From positions 34,055,123 to 34,119,122 of the forward strand of contig JAJEKV010000002.1 of the NCBI GenBank assembly GCA_021234155.1: a stretch of 64,000 nucleotides of DNA, given 5' to 3'. Each line of letters opens with the position of its first letter. The first letter of the stretch is position 1. The translations under genes and the position numbers were made by a program. Positions 48,801 through 60,096 of the stretch are shown here, one piece after another. The DNA comes from Isoetes taiwanensis (Eukaryota > Streptophyta > Lycopodiopsida > Isoetales > Isoetaceae). Below the pieces are notes generated by a model that saw nothing but the letters and a program-made list of their open reading frames with translations, ran no database searches and was not told the DNA's origin.

Positions 48801-48876
48801 AACCGTTCCTCCTTTTCTTCACCCTGAGTGTCGTTTGGTGGGGGGGAGTGTTAGTCCTGTACGTCCTGGTACATGA
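45820..48876 (+). pseudogene. Accessory (third) ORF of LTR element, coiled coil
   Basis: One frame of 1,018 codons interrupted only by TAG at 46,114 (codon 99) and 48,052 (codon 745), ending at TGA 48,876 just inside the 3' LTR. It starts MAAAPKFPQLQASAPRDLAL. Codons 150-170 contain KFLWRKFYGYS. About 205-300 are Ser/Pro/Gln-rich. About 305-535 form a long coiled coil rich in Gln, Leu, Glu and Lys (LHSLQDQLTTLQNQVTSLQT). From about 540 a globular part follows (DYVVARCHLFLLKWYAADGQ, YLQDHDRSHTLGTEYVPELA), continuing after codon 745 (SDWHLPLWTKVLDGHAGWTP). I see no transmembrane helix, zinc knuckle or protease. Position after integrase matches envelope-like or other third ORFs of plant Ty3 elements. 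The family is not recognised. Both stops could come from CAG by cytosine deamination. Confidence 0.75.
48837..48848 (+). other. Polypurine tract
   Basis: GGTGGGGGGGAG directly before the 3' LTR start TGTTAG, the plus-strand primer of the element. Confidence 0.8.
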
Positions 48877-49439
48877 CTATTCATGCACACGACGGACCAG
48901 GTCAAGGCCAAGGATCCACAGTCAGGTGCAGGTCAGTCGTCAAAAGCCCCGCAAAAGACCAAGCAGCAGACCAAGCAGCAGACCACGAAGGCCACGGGCA
49001 CGAAGAGGTCGAGAACAGACAAATGACGGCCCGTCAAGCGTCAGCATGATTTCAGGCATTTCAAGAGGCACCGCCAACATTCCTGCAAATCAGGCCTCCT
49101 TCCAGGAGTCGGCACCGAAATCAGTCAGAGTGTCTATATTGGGCCAAAGGCCATTGTACTATATATATGAGTAGAGCTAGCATTCGATTTTTAGATGAGT
49201 TTTTGGTCTTATCTCACTTCTGCTTTCTCTCGATTGCGAGAGCTCATGTATCATCATTGATATCAAAGAGTTTTGTTCTCATCATTGTGATCTTATTGTT
49301 TTCTTTTGTTCTCTCTCTTCTCCTTTTCCTTTGTTTTTTTGCAAATCCCGCGTGACACAGCTACCGGATTCTCCTGTTTGATCCACGGGTCCTCACAGAG
49401 GGCTGTCTTGCAGGAGTTCCCAAACCCAGACCCCAAACA
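48849..49439 (+). repeat. 3' LTR, complete
   Basis: 591 bp, TGTTAG to AAACA. A TATA-like CTATATATATG at 49,160-49,169 marks the U3/R border. A T-rich stretch (49,250-49,340) follows. The accessory ORF ends within its first 30 bases. Confidence 0.9.
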
Positions 49440-49587
49440 GTGGGTAGGAAAGATTATACATATTAAGCGAGCTAGTGACTAGACTTTGTGCACGCTCAAA
49501 CTGTTATATAGTTGTGAGTCTAAACAAACATGGGGCACATAACAAATAAACCGTCTCATAGCAACTTGACAACAATGACATATGCAA

Positions 49588-52500
49588 GGTCAGTGCTTTG
49601 GGTGCTGGAGTGGCCTGATTGTTGCTTGGCGATTTCAATATGGTAGAGACCATTCAGGATAGGTGTGGCCGAGGATCGAAGGTGGTACAAGGTTTCGAGC
49701 GGGAATAATGGTTAAAGCTGCTAGATTCCCTACATCTGGCAGATTCGCCTTGAGACAGTACATTAACATGGTGCCTTATGCTCCGCATGACAGATGCTAT
49801 GTCAATACTCTAGTCATGGATCTTGCACCTCAGCACAAAGCGACAGAATCTTCTGTCCACTGCGGTCTTTGACCATACTCCGCAACTAATTTTATAGGGT
49901 CTCAGCACAGTCAGCCCGACAAGAACAATGTTTAAATTAAATACGGTGTACTTGAAGGACGTTGATTTCTCTTGGAAATGCCGGCAGATTTGCTTTTGCA
50001 CTTTTCGTGATAATTTTGGGATGTCAGGTATCATTAAGGCCCTAGCTACTGTTAAATCATTCGCGAAGTCCTGGGGAAGGCAGAAGGCTCAACAAGAGGG
50101 AGAGTCCTTAGATGCATTATATCGAGAACTATAAACTCTCAGACTTCGGCCTTCTGATCGAGTACGAGAAAATGAGATATTGCGTCTCATTATTGCTGAC
50201 GAATCGAAGAGGGCATTTCAGGAAAACGTGAAGGCGGGAATCACTTGGCTGAGAGAAGGTGATACCAATTCCAGAATGTTCTTTAGGGCAACTCGACAAA
50301 AGAAGTATGCAACATCAGTGTCGTCATTGAAAATGCCTGATGGCCAGATTCTTCAGCTGCCCGCGGATATTAAACACTTTGCATTTCAGCATTTCTCTCA
50401 CTTCTTCCAAGAAAGGAGTTATCAGTATAGTGACGTCTTGGAGGAAATTGTGTTCAATAAGATATCATGCAAGGTCTTGATGGAAAAGAGGTAGGGACTA
50501 CAGCTTCCACTCATTAAGCAGGAGATTGTGGAAGCTTGTCGTGCAACGCCCCCCCCAAAAAAAATGCCATGGCCTGGATGGCATTCCTGTAGAGTATTTT
50601 CAGGAATATTGGGAATGGCTAGGAGACTCAGTATTCCAGACATATCCAGATCTCTTGAGAGCGAGTCGGTTGACTACAAATTGACCACTGGCTACATCTC
50701 ACTGATTCCCAAGGTGAAAGAGCTTACTACTATCTCTGATTGGCGTCCGATTACATTACTATCTTTTGTATACAAGATAATTGCTAAGGCCTTATCTCGG
50801 AAGCTTCAAGTTGTCCTGATGGATTCTATCAATCCAATGCAATCTGGCTTCATTCCAGGAAGGCATATCCTTAATAATGTTGCGGCGGCTTTTGAGGGCG
50901 TATATTGGGCATGTAAACGGATTGTTTACTTAAAGCTAGATTTTGTCAAGGCGTGTGACAATGTCCGCTTGGACTTCCTAAGGCGGATGATGCTAGCCGG
51001 TTGTGAGAAGAGTTTCACTGTTGTGGTTATGAAACTCCTTACTTCTGCTAGAGCCACTATACTTTGTCATCGCGAGTCTTCGCCGATCTTCCGTGTTGGC
51101 CGTGGAATTCGTCAAGGGTGTCTGCTGGCTCCTTACTTATTCACCATTATCGTAGAGGCACTTTCTCAATTGCTGAACTCGGCCTTGGATGCAGGTGTCA
51201 TAGAGGGTCTGAGGATGGCAGATGGGTCGCAATAAATTGGAAGTCAGTACGCCCATGAGTACTTTCCTTTTTTACAAGCCGATGAGGTGAATTTGACAAA
51301 CACGAAAGCGCTTTTGGACACATTCTTTATTGCATCAGGCTGTCTAATGAACTGGACAAAGTGCTCTACATTGTGGCCTTCATCTGAGCAAATGCCTGCC
51401 ATTTTATCTAACTTCCTGTGGCAAATGCAGCCACAGAGGAGATGCTCCAGGCTTTTGAGTATTCCGTTTGGCATTGATATTTCTACCACAGGTATTTGAG
51501 AGGATACTTTGGTAGGTTTGCGTCAATATCTCAATTGGTGAAAAGGTGGAAAGCTCTCAATGACCAGCAGAATCACAGTCGCAAAGACTGTATTATGCTC
51601 GAAGCATATTTATATGGCATCTGTCATCTTAGCTCCAGAGAACAAGATGCTGGAAATCTCCTCAATTGTCTATAACTTCGTCTGAAGAGGTAATGAGGAA
51701 GGGGCAGTGATTAAGGTCGCATGGTAGAAGTGTATGCGCCCCAAAGCCGCGGGAGAACTGGGGACTTTAGACCTTTCTCTCTATATAGCAAGGTCCTAGT
51801 TTCAAGTTTATTTTTGACATTCTTACCGTGGGCGCTATTCTCTGATATTAAGCCTTATGTCAACGCCTCTCCCTTTCTGAAGGGCCTTCTACGAGCCTGG
51901 GAGTAGGTGCGTCCATTGTTTGAGATCGATGCCTCATGTTGCATCTCGTTGACATCATCACCATGGTGGATTCCACTCGCCCCTAGTGCGTTATTACCCT
52001 CTGTACTGGCATCATATATTGATCCTCGGGTTCAGTGCGGATGTCACAACGTGGGCTTGTTCAGTGGAGGATTGGTACTTTGATGGTCAGTTGGCTCCCT
52101 GGCAATTATTTAGTGACAAGTTTCAACTTAAGAAACGAGACATCACGATCTGGGCTCGAATTGCAAATAACCTCCTCTTATACCCTCCATAAGGAACAGG
52201 ACGGGTGTGGTGATGCAAGTCGAACGTCGATCCCTCAAACTTTGTCAAGTCTTGTTATGAGCTTCTGGCAATTCAAGATGAATTGTCTCCCTCGGACGGA
52301 TGGGCTCTACAGGTTCCAGGAGACGATTGGGGCAAGATTTGGAGATGGTTGTGAAATCCAATTTCTTCCTTTAAGACTCGCATGTTATTATTATGGCAGA
52401 TAGTGCACCGCTCTTTAGGATGAACACATGAGTACACAGAATAAAACCATTTATCAGTGAATTATGCCCAATGTGTGGCATCCGTGTTGCGTCCTTGGAA

Positions 52501-52949
52501 CACTGCATATTTTTGTGCACAGAGCTGCAACCTATATGGCATTGGATCCAATGCTTATTTCACACCTCTCTCCGTAGTCAGGAGGTTCTTCTGGAGATAT
52601 ATCCTAGTACATGATGGTTATTATGGCTCATATGGAATAGGCAGTGCATGAAGTTTTTCAGGAATGAAGTCGCACCCTGGTGCACTCATCCCTCAATTGA
52701 GGTATAAGCTGTACCTCTCCTATCAGGCTTCCACTTGGAAAGAACAGTTTAAGGATGCGGTTTGAAAAAGAACGCTCCTCATTGTGGACAGTCACGGCGT
52801 ATTCATCATTCCATGAGAATTAATGTAGGCTATGTTTTTCCGGTGTGCGGGCACCCGAGCATGATTGCTTGGGCAAGTACCCCTATATCGCTCTTCATGT
52901 ACTTTGATTCTTATTGATTAATTAATTTTATCCTTCAAAAAAAAAAAAA
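49588..52949 (+). mobile_element. L1-type LINE, 5'-truncated, poly(A)-tailed (copy 2)
   Basis: Starts after the target repeat AACAATGACATATGCAA (49,571-49,587; also 42,132-42,148 before copy 1) and ends with CCTTC plus about 14 A, then CAATGACATATGCAA again (52,950-52,964). This 15-17 bp duplication proves LINE insertion. It encodes an endonuclease piece (GDFNMVETIQDRCG near 49,630), reverse transcriptase (50,580-51,235: SDWRPITLLSFVYKIIAKAL, MQSGFIPGRHILNN, LKLDFVKACD, GRGIRQGCLLAPYLFTIIVE) and a C-terminal zinc-knuckle-like part near 52,470-52,640 (CGIRVASLEHCIF, WLLWLIWNR). The FADD box reads MADGS, so it is inactive, with several frameshifts and stops besides. Confidence 0.92.
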
Positions 52950-52964
52950 CAATGACATATGCAA

Positions 52965-53290
52965 TACTCAGATTCAAGTCATCATGAGGACACTGAGTCA
53001 TCATGAGGACACAACCAACTCTTAACAATTTGGATCTGCCATATAATTGTGGCAATTTGTAGTGTGTTTTTGTAGGGAAATCAAGTCTTAAAACTAGCAA
53101 CAAGGCAAGTCAAGGCCATATTTGGACAGAATTAGAAGAAAGTCCTATGTTTAGGATACAAGATCACAACAAATAATACATAGAATAATATAGATTGATT
53201 GATAGAACAACAATACAATTTTATATGCATCCAATGCCTATAGCATAACAACACACCTACTATGACATGACTCACTACGCATAACGTAAA
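52965..53290. other. Host sequence after the LINE
   Basis: No gene seen. ATCATGAGGACAC is tandemly doubled at 52,981 and 53,000. Confidence 0.5.
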
Positions 53291-53294
53291 AATA

Positions 53295-53437
<143 letters not shown>

Positions 53438-56090
53438 ACCAGATTATTTTTTGTAACCAAAGCATGAACAAGATTAGAATCTTCATTGGCACATATGACA
53501 GCTAGCCAGCTAGAATCATCCAAGCATAAATTTGCCACGGTCAAACTTGCATTAATGAGCTCTTACGTACATACATTCCAATGTGGCACCTGCATTAATC
53601 CTTCACTAGGCAAGTCATTTGTCGGGAGGTCAATGACAACCAAATCAGCACTCCAATCCCTTATTCTGCCATTTCTGGCGAACTTTTTCCCCTTGTTCAA
53701 GTTGCAAAGACTTCGCACAAAATTACGCATTCTGTTGAAAGCACTACTTCCCTTTCTTAATGAGATGGATAAACACATGTTAATAACCACAAGGCCCCCA
53801 AAATTGAACCATTATAATTTTTTTTTTAATGGTTTGTTGGTGAAAACCAAATCCATAAATCAGTACATGTTTGTGGGTTCAAAAGTTTACAAACCATGTC
53901 TAGTTATCTAATATGGTTCATCAACATAATTTTTGAAGGTGATAAGACAACATTGTTTTATGACATGATGCTGAAACATGGCAATTTTAATTGGTCTCTG
54001 TAACAGCTTAAACTATATGATATGTACTACTGTTTAATAGGTCACATTTATTAGACTGGTAATTGATCGCATCTATCTTCTTCAGTATATTGACATGGTA
54101 ATGTTAAGCGCATAATTATCATGACATTTTATAGTGATTAATCACCAGTACACAACCTGGTAAACAATCTTGGTTTAAATACGCTAATATGACTTTTTTT
54201 ACCCTATTTTCTATGGTACTAAAACATAATTATTTCAGCTAATTTTTCTAGCAACTTAAAATGTCTGATACGAACTAATGATTAGTATTTCAAGTTTAAT
54301 GGAATGGTATTTGATCGTATCTATCTTCCTCGGTATATTGACATGGTAAATTATTTGGATATTTTGTAGCAATTAATGGACAACATATAAAGCGGCAAAT
54401 TGACATGGTTTGAATATGATTTTTTTCCCTATAATTTGGAATAGTTAATCATTACGATTTGGAAATGATGTAGGTATACCTAGTTTCGACTATATGATAT
54501 TTAATAGTGCTTCTCGTGTGATATTTAGTGATATGAAATTGGAGCATAATATTTGACCTTTTTGCACAATAAACCTAAATGCTTTAAAACGTGCGTGATC
54601 AATGGAAGTAATATTATATGTAATGATTATTCTTTGGTAAGTTTAAACATAAAACAATAATGTTTTTATTTAACCAAACGTGATTGGAGTTGGCTGAAGG
54701 ATTATCCTCGCTTTCTTGATGTTATTACATTGAAATATGGCAATGGTACATGGGAAGGAGAACATGAAATATTAATTCTCATAATCAATAGGCTCTGGAT
54801 ATCTCTAAATTAATTAACTTCCAGCACTCGACTGTTAAAATGTATAGTCTACAAGGCAAAAACTCGAGAAGTATGTCGGGTATACAAATGGCGGCTCCAA
54901 CATACTTTCTTCAACAAGACGTAGCATCTCTTGATGGAACAGTTTAAATCGACTTGATTGATGGAGTCAGAGTACAAAATAACCCAAAGTAAGTAAAGAA
55001 CATTTTTGGAGCATCACTGAATCTGCGATACATCAGGCCTACTCTACAATCGGAGACATGTTTTCTTTGTTGTAATATGATCTATTGAACATTTGTTACT
55101 GCCATTTTTTTTGAGAGTGTATCTGCCGCAGAACCGTAAGCGGACAAAGCACATTAAGCTTTTCAGTTTCTAGCACTACTCTTTTGGAACATGAAGTTCG
55201 AAGAAGTTGAAAATTGGAGCTAAGTGATATCATGATGTATGTTCCACCAGCAAAACCCTTGCAATTAGGATAAGGTGAATGGAGCATGTCAAAAGGTGTT
55301 GTCGATAAGAATGAAGAGTGTGCACATATGGTGACCTATAAGTCTTACTGAGAATCTCTGAAGTCTGCATCTGGTCATGCTGGACATGCATCGCTACCCT
55401 TCCTGCAAATATTCAGCCATCACTTCCTGCTCCAGAACTTACCGACGCAGACATGGCCCCTGTTAAGACTCCAGCATTCATCTAAATAAAGTTAAAGAAC
55501 GGCATGTGTTAAGATGTAACATAACAAACAGATTAAAACAACAAAATATCATCAAATCTGATCATTCAGTATTACCTAGCCTCACATACTGCACAATCTA
55601 AATTGAAATGCGAATCATATATCCATGGACCTTTGCTAGATATCCACGGAAGTCATTAGGATAGCTGCTTATTGGTCCCGAAAATGACCTTCACAACTCC
55701 CAAAAACGTTCTCTGAACTTATGAATTTTAGAATTCATAAGACATTGCTGCAAATCCTGCAAAGATAAAATTTGCAACCATTAAGACATTGCACAAAAAT
55801 CTGGAGCAGTATGCTTACAGAAATTGAAAGTAAAACATGGAGTAGAAAGAATGAAGCTATGTTTTGAAAAACAGGACTCTGAATTTTCTAATAAGCCTAT
55901 TGCTTGCTCATGCATACCTTCATATACAAATGCAACTTCACTTAATTCTTTAATAATGTCATTAACTGTGTGACCTCTGACAGCAGGCCTTTGCTTCTCT
56001 TTTCTTGCCCATTCTTACGAAGAGTGCTCCCGACTTACAAACATACATTCGACAGATGGATGCAAGTGGCCTGGAATAAAGTAATCCTGC
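53438..56090. other. No supported gene
   Basis: AT-rich. A 141-codon plus frame at 53,486-53,911 has no family resemblance. Bases 54,040-54,130 and 54,290-54,370 share TCGTATCTATCTTC and TATATTGACATGGTAA-like text, a weak direct repeat. The part from about 55,400 may include 3' exons or the 3' untranslated region of the CRM pseudogene, but none could be fixed. Confidence 0.4.
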
Positions 56091-56159
56091 ACATTATTAT
56101 ATTTGATAAAAGAATAACAAGACAAGCCGTTCAGACACACTGAAAATACCATCACACAC

Positions 56160-57002
56160 CTTTCTTTTGTTAAGAAGATTCTTAGGTATGAGCCCTTCAG
56201 GTTGTTGATAGTTCTTTCCCCTGTACAAAATAATAGTTGTTGCCTGATGAATATCAATCACGATGCCCCCACTGAGCCTTGCAAGTTCTTTGGCCATATC
56301 CTTAATTACTTCCTTAGGGAACGTGTGGCAATCCAAATTTGACTGTTTTAGTGCTTCTTCCAAAGCATATGCATGTTCTCAATGGTTCCTCCATATATTC
56401 CATGCCGCCCTCAGGTACATAGTTTACATTCTTGTAAGCAATCTTCTTAAGTGCATGGAGTTGCTTTCCGGTGTAAGGATCTCGGGATCGTGGTCTCCTT
56501 CTATGTCGGTTGGCACTCATATTTCTTCATCCTCACGGTCATTATCTGCAATTTTTCTCTTTGTCTGAGATTTGTAGTTCATCAACCCAAGGAACAATAC
56601 ATAAACCAAGCGGTTACTACTTAGGTATAGACATCCAACCAAGGAAGGACATTTTCAAAGCCTAATCTTCTACGCATTACTATGAAAAGTGGTCTTTGCA
56701 GAATGAAATCAATCAAATACCTTTAGATCCCTCCACATTAGCTTATCCTCTGCCGTCTCCATGTACTTTTTTCTCATTCGCATCTTCCGCTCCTCCTTAA
56801 CTTTCTGCATAGCCATCAATTTCCTCTGTTCTCTAGTTAAGGTAGAAGGATCCAGAGAAGACGTGGAAGCAGAAGTAGAGGAGTTATCTGAACAGAAATG
56901 TGCACTGAGGCATAGATCATTTAGGAAAACAGAGCGCCCAGAACTTATGAGCCGGGTCCGGTGGCGGGCAAGCTTAAGCGCCAGCAAACGTGGAAACGCC
57001 AT
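56160..57002 (-). pseudogene. CRM-domain (CRS1-YhbY) gene, broken
   Basis: Exon 1 (57002-56721, 94 codons) is open: MAFPRLLALKLARHRTRLIS, a Ser-rich stretch, then a basic helix and LMWRDLK with donor GTATTT. It looks like an organelle-targeting leader and linker. The next exon (about 56,560-56,160) holds the CRM domain, but in pieces of different frames: VRMKKYE; DPEILTPE; KKIAYKNVNYVPEGG; HGIYGGTIENMHMLWKKH; TKTVKF; then FPKEVIKDMAKELARLSGGI to ILYRGKNYQQP. The order fits plant CRM proteins of the At3g25440/At4g13070 type, which bind organellar RNA. At least four frameshifts and a stop are needed, so this copy is dead. A telomere-like TAAACCCTA motif lies at the start. Confidence 0.78.
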
Positions 57003-57359
57003 AGGGTTTAGGGTTTATGCTTGGCCACGTTAACAAGAAAATCCTCTGGTTAAGCTTTAGATAAGCCCAGTTGTGTGACTAGTGCTTTTTGGGTTGCCTG
57101 AAGGGGGCAAACCCTTGGAAGTGGGGAGGTGGCCTGGTGGTATATGACATCTGTTGCCGATTGAAGTGACATTTTGACGGTTGCAATTGAAAAATAGAGC
57201 CGCATAGTCACCGTGACCAAGTGGCACGCAGTTGTCGCCGATCTTTGTGAGGGTACATGAGATTGTATTCGACTGTCGATTTGTGAGATTGTACTTTGAC
57301 TGTCAATTTGCAATGTCGATGAGTAGGGATGCATTCTGAGATCTCCTTGAAGAGCTTGT

Positions 57360-57590
57360 ATCTGGAAGATGAGAGTTGTTGAAGATGAGATCTGTAAATC
57401 GGAGATGAGAGTTGTTGAAGCGGAGCAAGTTTGGAACTGGCACTTGGGGAGGGTAACTCTGGCCTTTTGGATGCAACCGCACAGTCGAAATGTCGTTGCA
57501 TGCCAACCGGCATGCTCCGATCGCACAATGTCCAGAGCTCGCGGGCCATCACAACGGAGCAAGTTTGGAACTGGCACTTGGGGAGGGTTT
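57360..57590. repeat. Nested short repeats before the tandem duplication
   Basis: GATGAGAGTTGTTGAAG is doubled at about 57,367 and 57,403. A 34-bp unit starting CGGAGCAAGTTTGGAACTGG occurs at 57,421, 57,555 and, within the second 640-bp copy, 58,224. Confidence 0.8.
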
Positions 57591-57729
57591 TTTGTTCTCC
57601 TTCTTAAGGTCTCTCTTCGAACCCTCGAAGCAACCCTGCACGCAAGCTCTTGACCCCTTCAGAGGCATGGAAGGCTGCCAAAACCTAAACCCTACAGATT
57701 TACTAGGGTTTAGGTATCGGGGGAATAAA

Positions 57730-58035
57730 TCAGCTCCATTTGTTAATCCCACCGTTCAAATAGTAGTTCATGTTATAGGAAACGTTCTCAAAAAGAAAAA
57801 ATGGACATCCACCGCATGGATGTCCCAACCCCCAAATGTTCCCCTTTACAGACATAGGACGAGGGGGAAATGATGTGCCCCTCCAGAGTTCGGCCATTCT
57901 TGCTAGCTCAAAATGTGATTTTGACTTTGGGCATGAGTCCAGAGCATCTAGTTTACTGTAGGGACAAGCAATTATGACCAACAAAGCCAAACTTGATTTG
58001 CTACAAGCAACTAGTCTATCTTTCACTCGGTGCAC
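57730..58035 (-). other. 101-codon frame in duplication copy 1
   Basis: Minus frame starting MHRVKDRLVACSKSSLALLV, Cys/Gly/Pro-containing near its end (GLGHPCGGCPFFLFENVSYN). Its partner at 58,399-58,704 has the same length although the DNA between them differs by indels. Family not recognised; could be chance. Confidence 0.3.
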
Positions 58036-58398
58036 TCTAGCCTAGTGCTATAATGTAAAGCTAGCACGTACTTGGCAGTCCGGGCGTTTCATCGATTCTC
58101 TACTCCTCAGACATGTGTCCTAGGGTAACTCTGGCCTTTTGGATGCAATCGCACAGTCGAAATGTCATTGCATGCCAACCAGCATGCTTCGGTCGCACAA
58201 TGTCCTGAGCTCGCCGGCCATAACGGAGCAAGTTTGGAATTGGCACTTGGGGAGGGTTTTTAGTTCTCCTTCTTAAGGTCTCTCTTCGAACCCTCGAAGG
58301 AACCCTGCACGCAAGCTCTTGACCCCTTCAGAGGCAGGGAAGGCTGCCAAAACCTAAACCCTACATATTTACTAGGGTTTAGGTATCGGGGGAATAAA

Positions 58399-58704
58399 TC
58401 AGCTCCATTTGTTAATCCCACCGTTCAAATAGTAGTTCATGTTATAGGAAACGTTCTCAAAAAGAAAAAATGGACATCCACCGCACGGATGTCCCAACCC
58501 CCAAATGTTCCCCTTTACGGACATAGGACAAGAGGGGGAAATGATGTGTCCCTCCAGTTCGGCCATTCTTGCTAGCTCAAAATGTGATTTTGACTTTGGG
58601 CATGAGTCCAGAGCATCTAATTTACTGTAGGGACCAGTGATTATGACCAACAAAGCCAAACTCGATTTGCTACAAGCAACTAGTCTATCTTTCACTCGGT
58701 GCAC
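58399..58704 (-). other. 101-codon frame in duplication copy 2
   Basis: Same start, end and length as the frame at 57,730-58,035. The middle differs (LEGHIISPSCP against LWRGTSFPPRP) because a two-base gain is balanced by a two-base loss about 30 bases away. Family not recognised. Confidence 0.3.
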
Positions 58705-59239
58705 TCTAGCCTAGTGCTATAATGTAAAAACTAGCGTGCTTGGCGGTCCGGGCGTTTCTTACAATATTAAGTAACGGAGGCAAAGCATTCACCTTTCGTT
58801 TTTGACGTTGCACTAATCACAAATTTCTACTATTGCTACGAAGCTACAAGCTAGACATCAATTCATTACAAGGTTTCTTTTATTGCGAAGCAACACATTG
58901 ATTTTAATCTATGTCATTAGTGACACATTGTTTATTTTTCTTTTATAAAGTTTATTGATAAGGCTCATTTGATTCTATGAAGCCTTACACGCGTATGCTT
59001 CCTATATATTTAGAAGCTTTGCATCTTTATTAAGGCTCAAAACAGTTGCATTTGGAAAAATACAATATTAACAACACGATTAACACAAGAATAAACTATT
59101 AACGAGCATAGTAAACAACCACATAAAGAAAACCTTAGCATGTTTGCAAATTTTAACGTGGTTCTCAAACTAATAAGAAGAATGTGGTAGAATACAAATT
59201 TGTGACAACTAGCATGTAAACGCATCTGAAATTATGATA

Positions 59240-60020
59240 CTAAAAATGTATATAGAAAAAATCATTCCATTAAATTAATGATGATTTTCAAAGACCATCA
59301 TAAACTATAGAATTCATAAGTTAAATATAGTACGAACGAGGAATGGTTTTGCAAAATCAAGATGTGCTTAAAACACATCTTCTAAACTATTGGTGATTTC
59401 AAAAAACAATTGTACGATTGTAGAATTCATGTAAGTAAACATGATATGAACTAGCAATGATTTTGCTAAAAAACTATACACTTAAAAACAATCTCACAAA
59501 TTAATTATGATTTCTATAAATCTTTGAATTAGTACAAAAAATACGATATGAAGCACTATTGATCTTGCAAAATCAATATATGCTTAAAATACGTCTTCTA
59601 AACTATGGATGATTTCAAAAAACTATTATATGATTATGAAATTCATGTAATTAAACATGATATAAACTATTAGTGATTTTGCTAAATCAATCTACACTTA
59701 AAAACAACCTTATGAACTAATAATGATTCCTAGAAACTAGTGTAAAATTTTGAATTAGTACAAAAAATATGATATTAGCCACTATTGGTTTTTCAAAATC
59801 AATATATGCTTAAAACACCTCTTCTAAACTATTGATGATTTCAAAAACCTATTGTACAATCGTAGAAGTCATGTAATTAAACAGGATATGATTTTGCTAA
59901 ATCATTGTACATTAAAAAACAATCATACAAACTAATGATGATTTCTAGAAACTATTGTAAATTTATGAATTAGTACAAATAATATGATATGAACCACTAT
60001 TGATTTTGCAAAACTAGGAA
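59240..60020. repeat. AT-rich tandem repeat array, 205-226 bp period
   Basis: CTTCTAAACTAT recurs at 59,389, 59,595 and 59,821. Each unit then passes through GATGATTTC, GAATTCATGTAA-like, GATTTTGCTAAA, CACTTAAAAACAA and GAATTAGTACAAA in the same order. Half-units of about 110 bp are also similar to each other, so an older doubling underlies the array. Divergence between units is substantial. Confidence 0.8.
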
Positions 60021-60096
60021 CAACACATGATTTTTCTTTATATTTTGTATTGTCGTATAAAAAAATCACATATATACTAGTTTTCATGCTAATTTT

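Larger units (their letters stand above)
43643..49439 (+). mobile_element. LTR retrotransposon with 5-bp target duplication
   Basis: A 5.8-kb Ty3-type element. The 5-bp repeat GTGGG lies on both sides (43,638-43,642 and 49,440-49,444). Termini are TGTTAG and AAACA. The polypurine tract GGTGGGGGGGAG (48,837-48,848) abuts the 3' LTR. Internal order: integrase relic, spacer with an antisense frame, a long accessory ORF, polypurine tract. Gag, protease, reverse transcriptase, primer site and most of the 5' LTR are missing. It inserted into the second copy of the segmental duplication, because the first copy lacks it. Confidence 0.92.
57451..58758. repeat. 640-bp tandem duplication
   Basis: Copy 1 is 57,451-58,090 and copy 2 is 58,123-58,758, separated by 32 bases. 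Both run from GGGTAACTCTGGCCTTTTGG to TCCGGGCGTTTC. Differences are scattered substitutions and a few short indels. Each copy has an inverted repeat of the telomere-like motif (CCTAAACCCTA ... TAGGGTTTAGG). Confidence 0.93.

Noticed and set aside
53486-53911. 141-codon plus-strand frame
   Set aside because: No family pattern, no splice or promoter context, AT-rich surroundings. Too weak to call.
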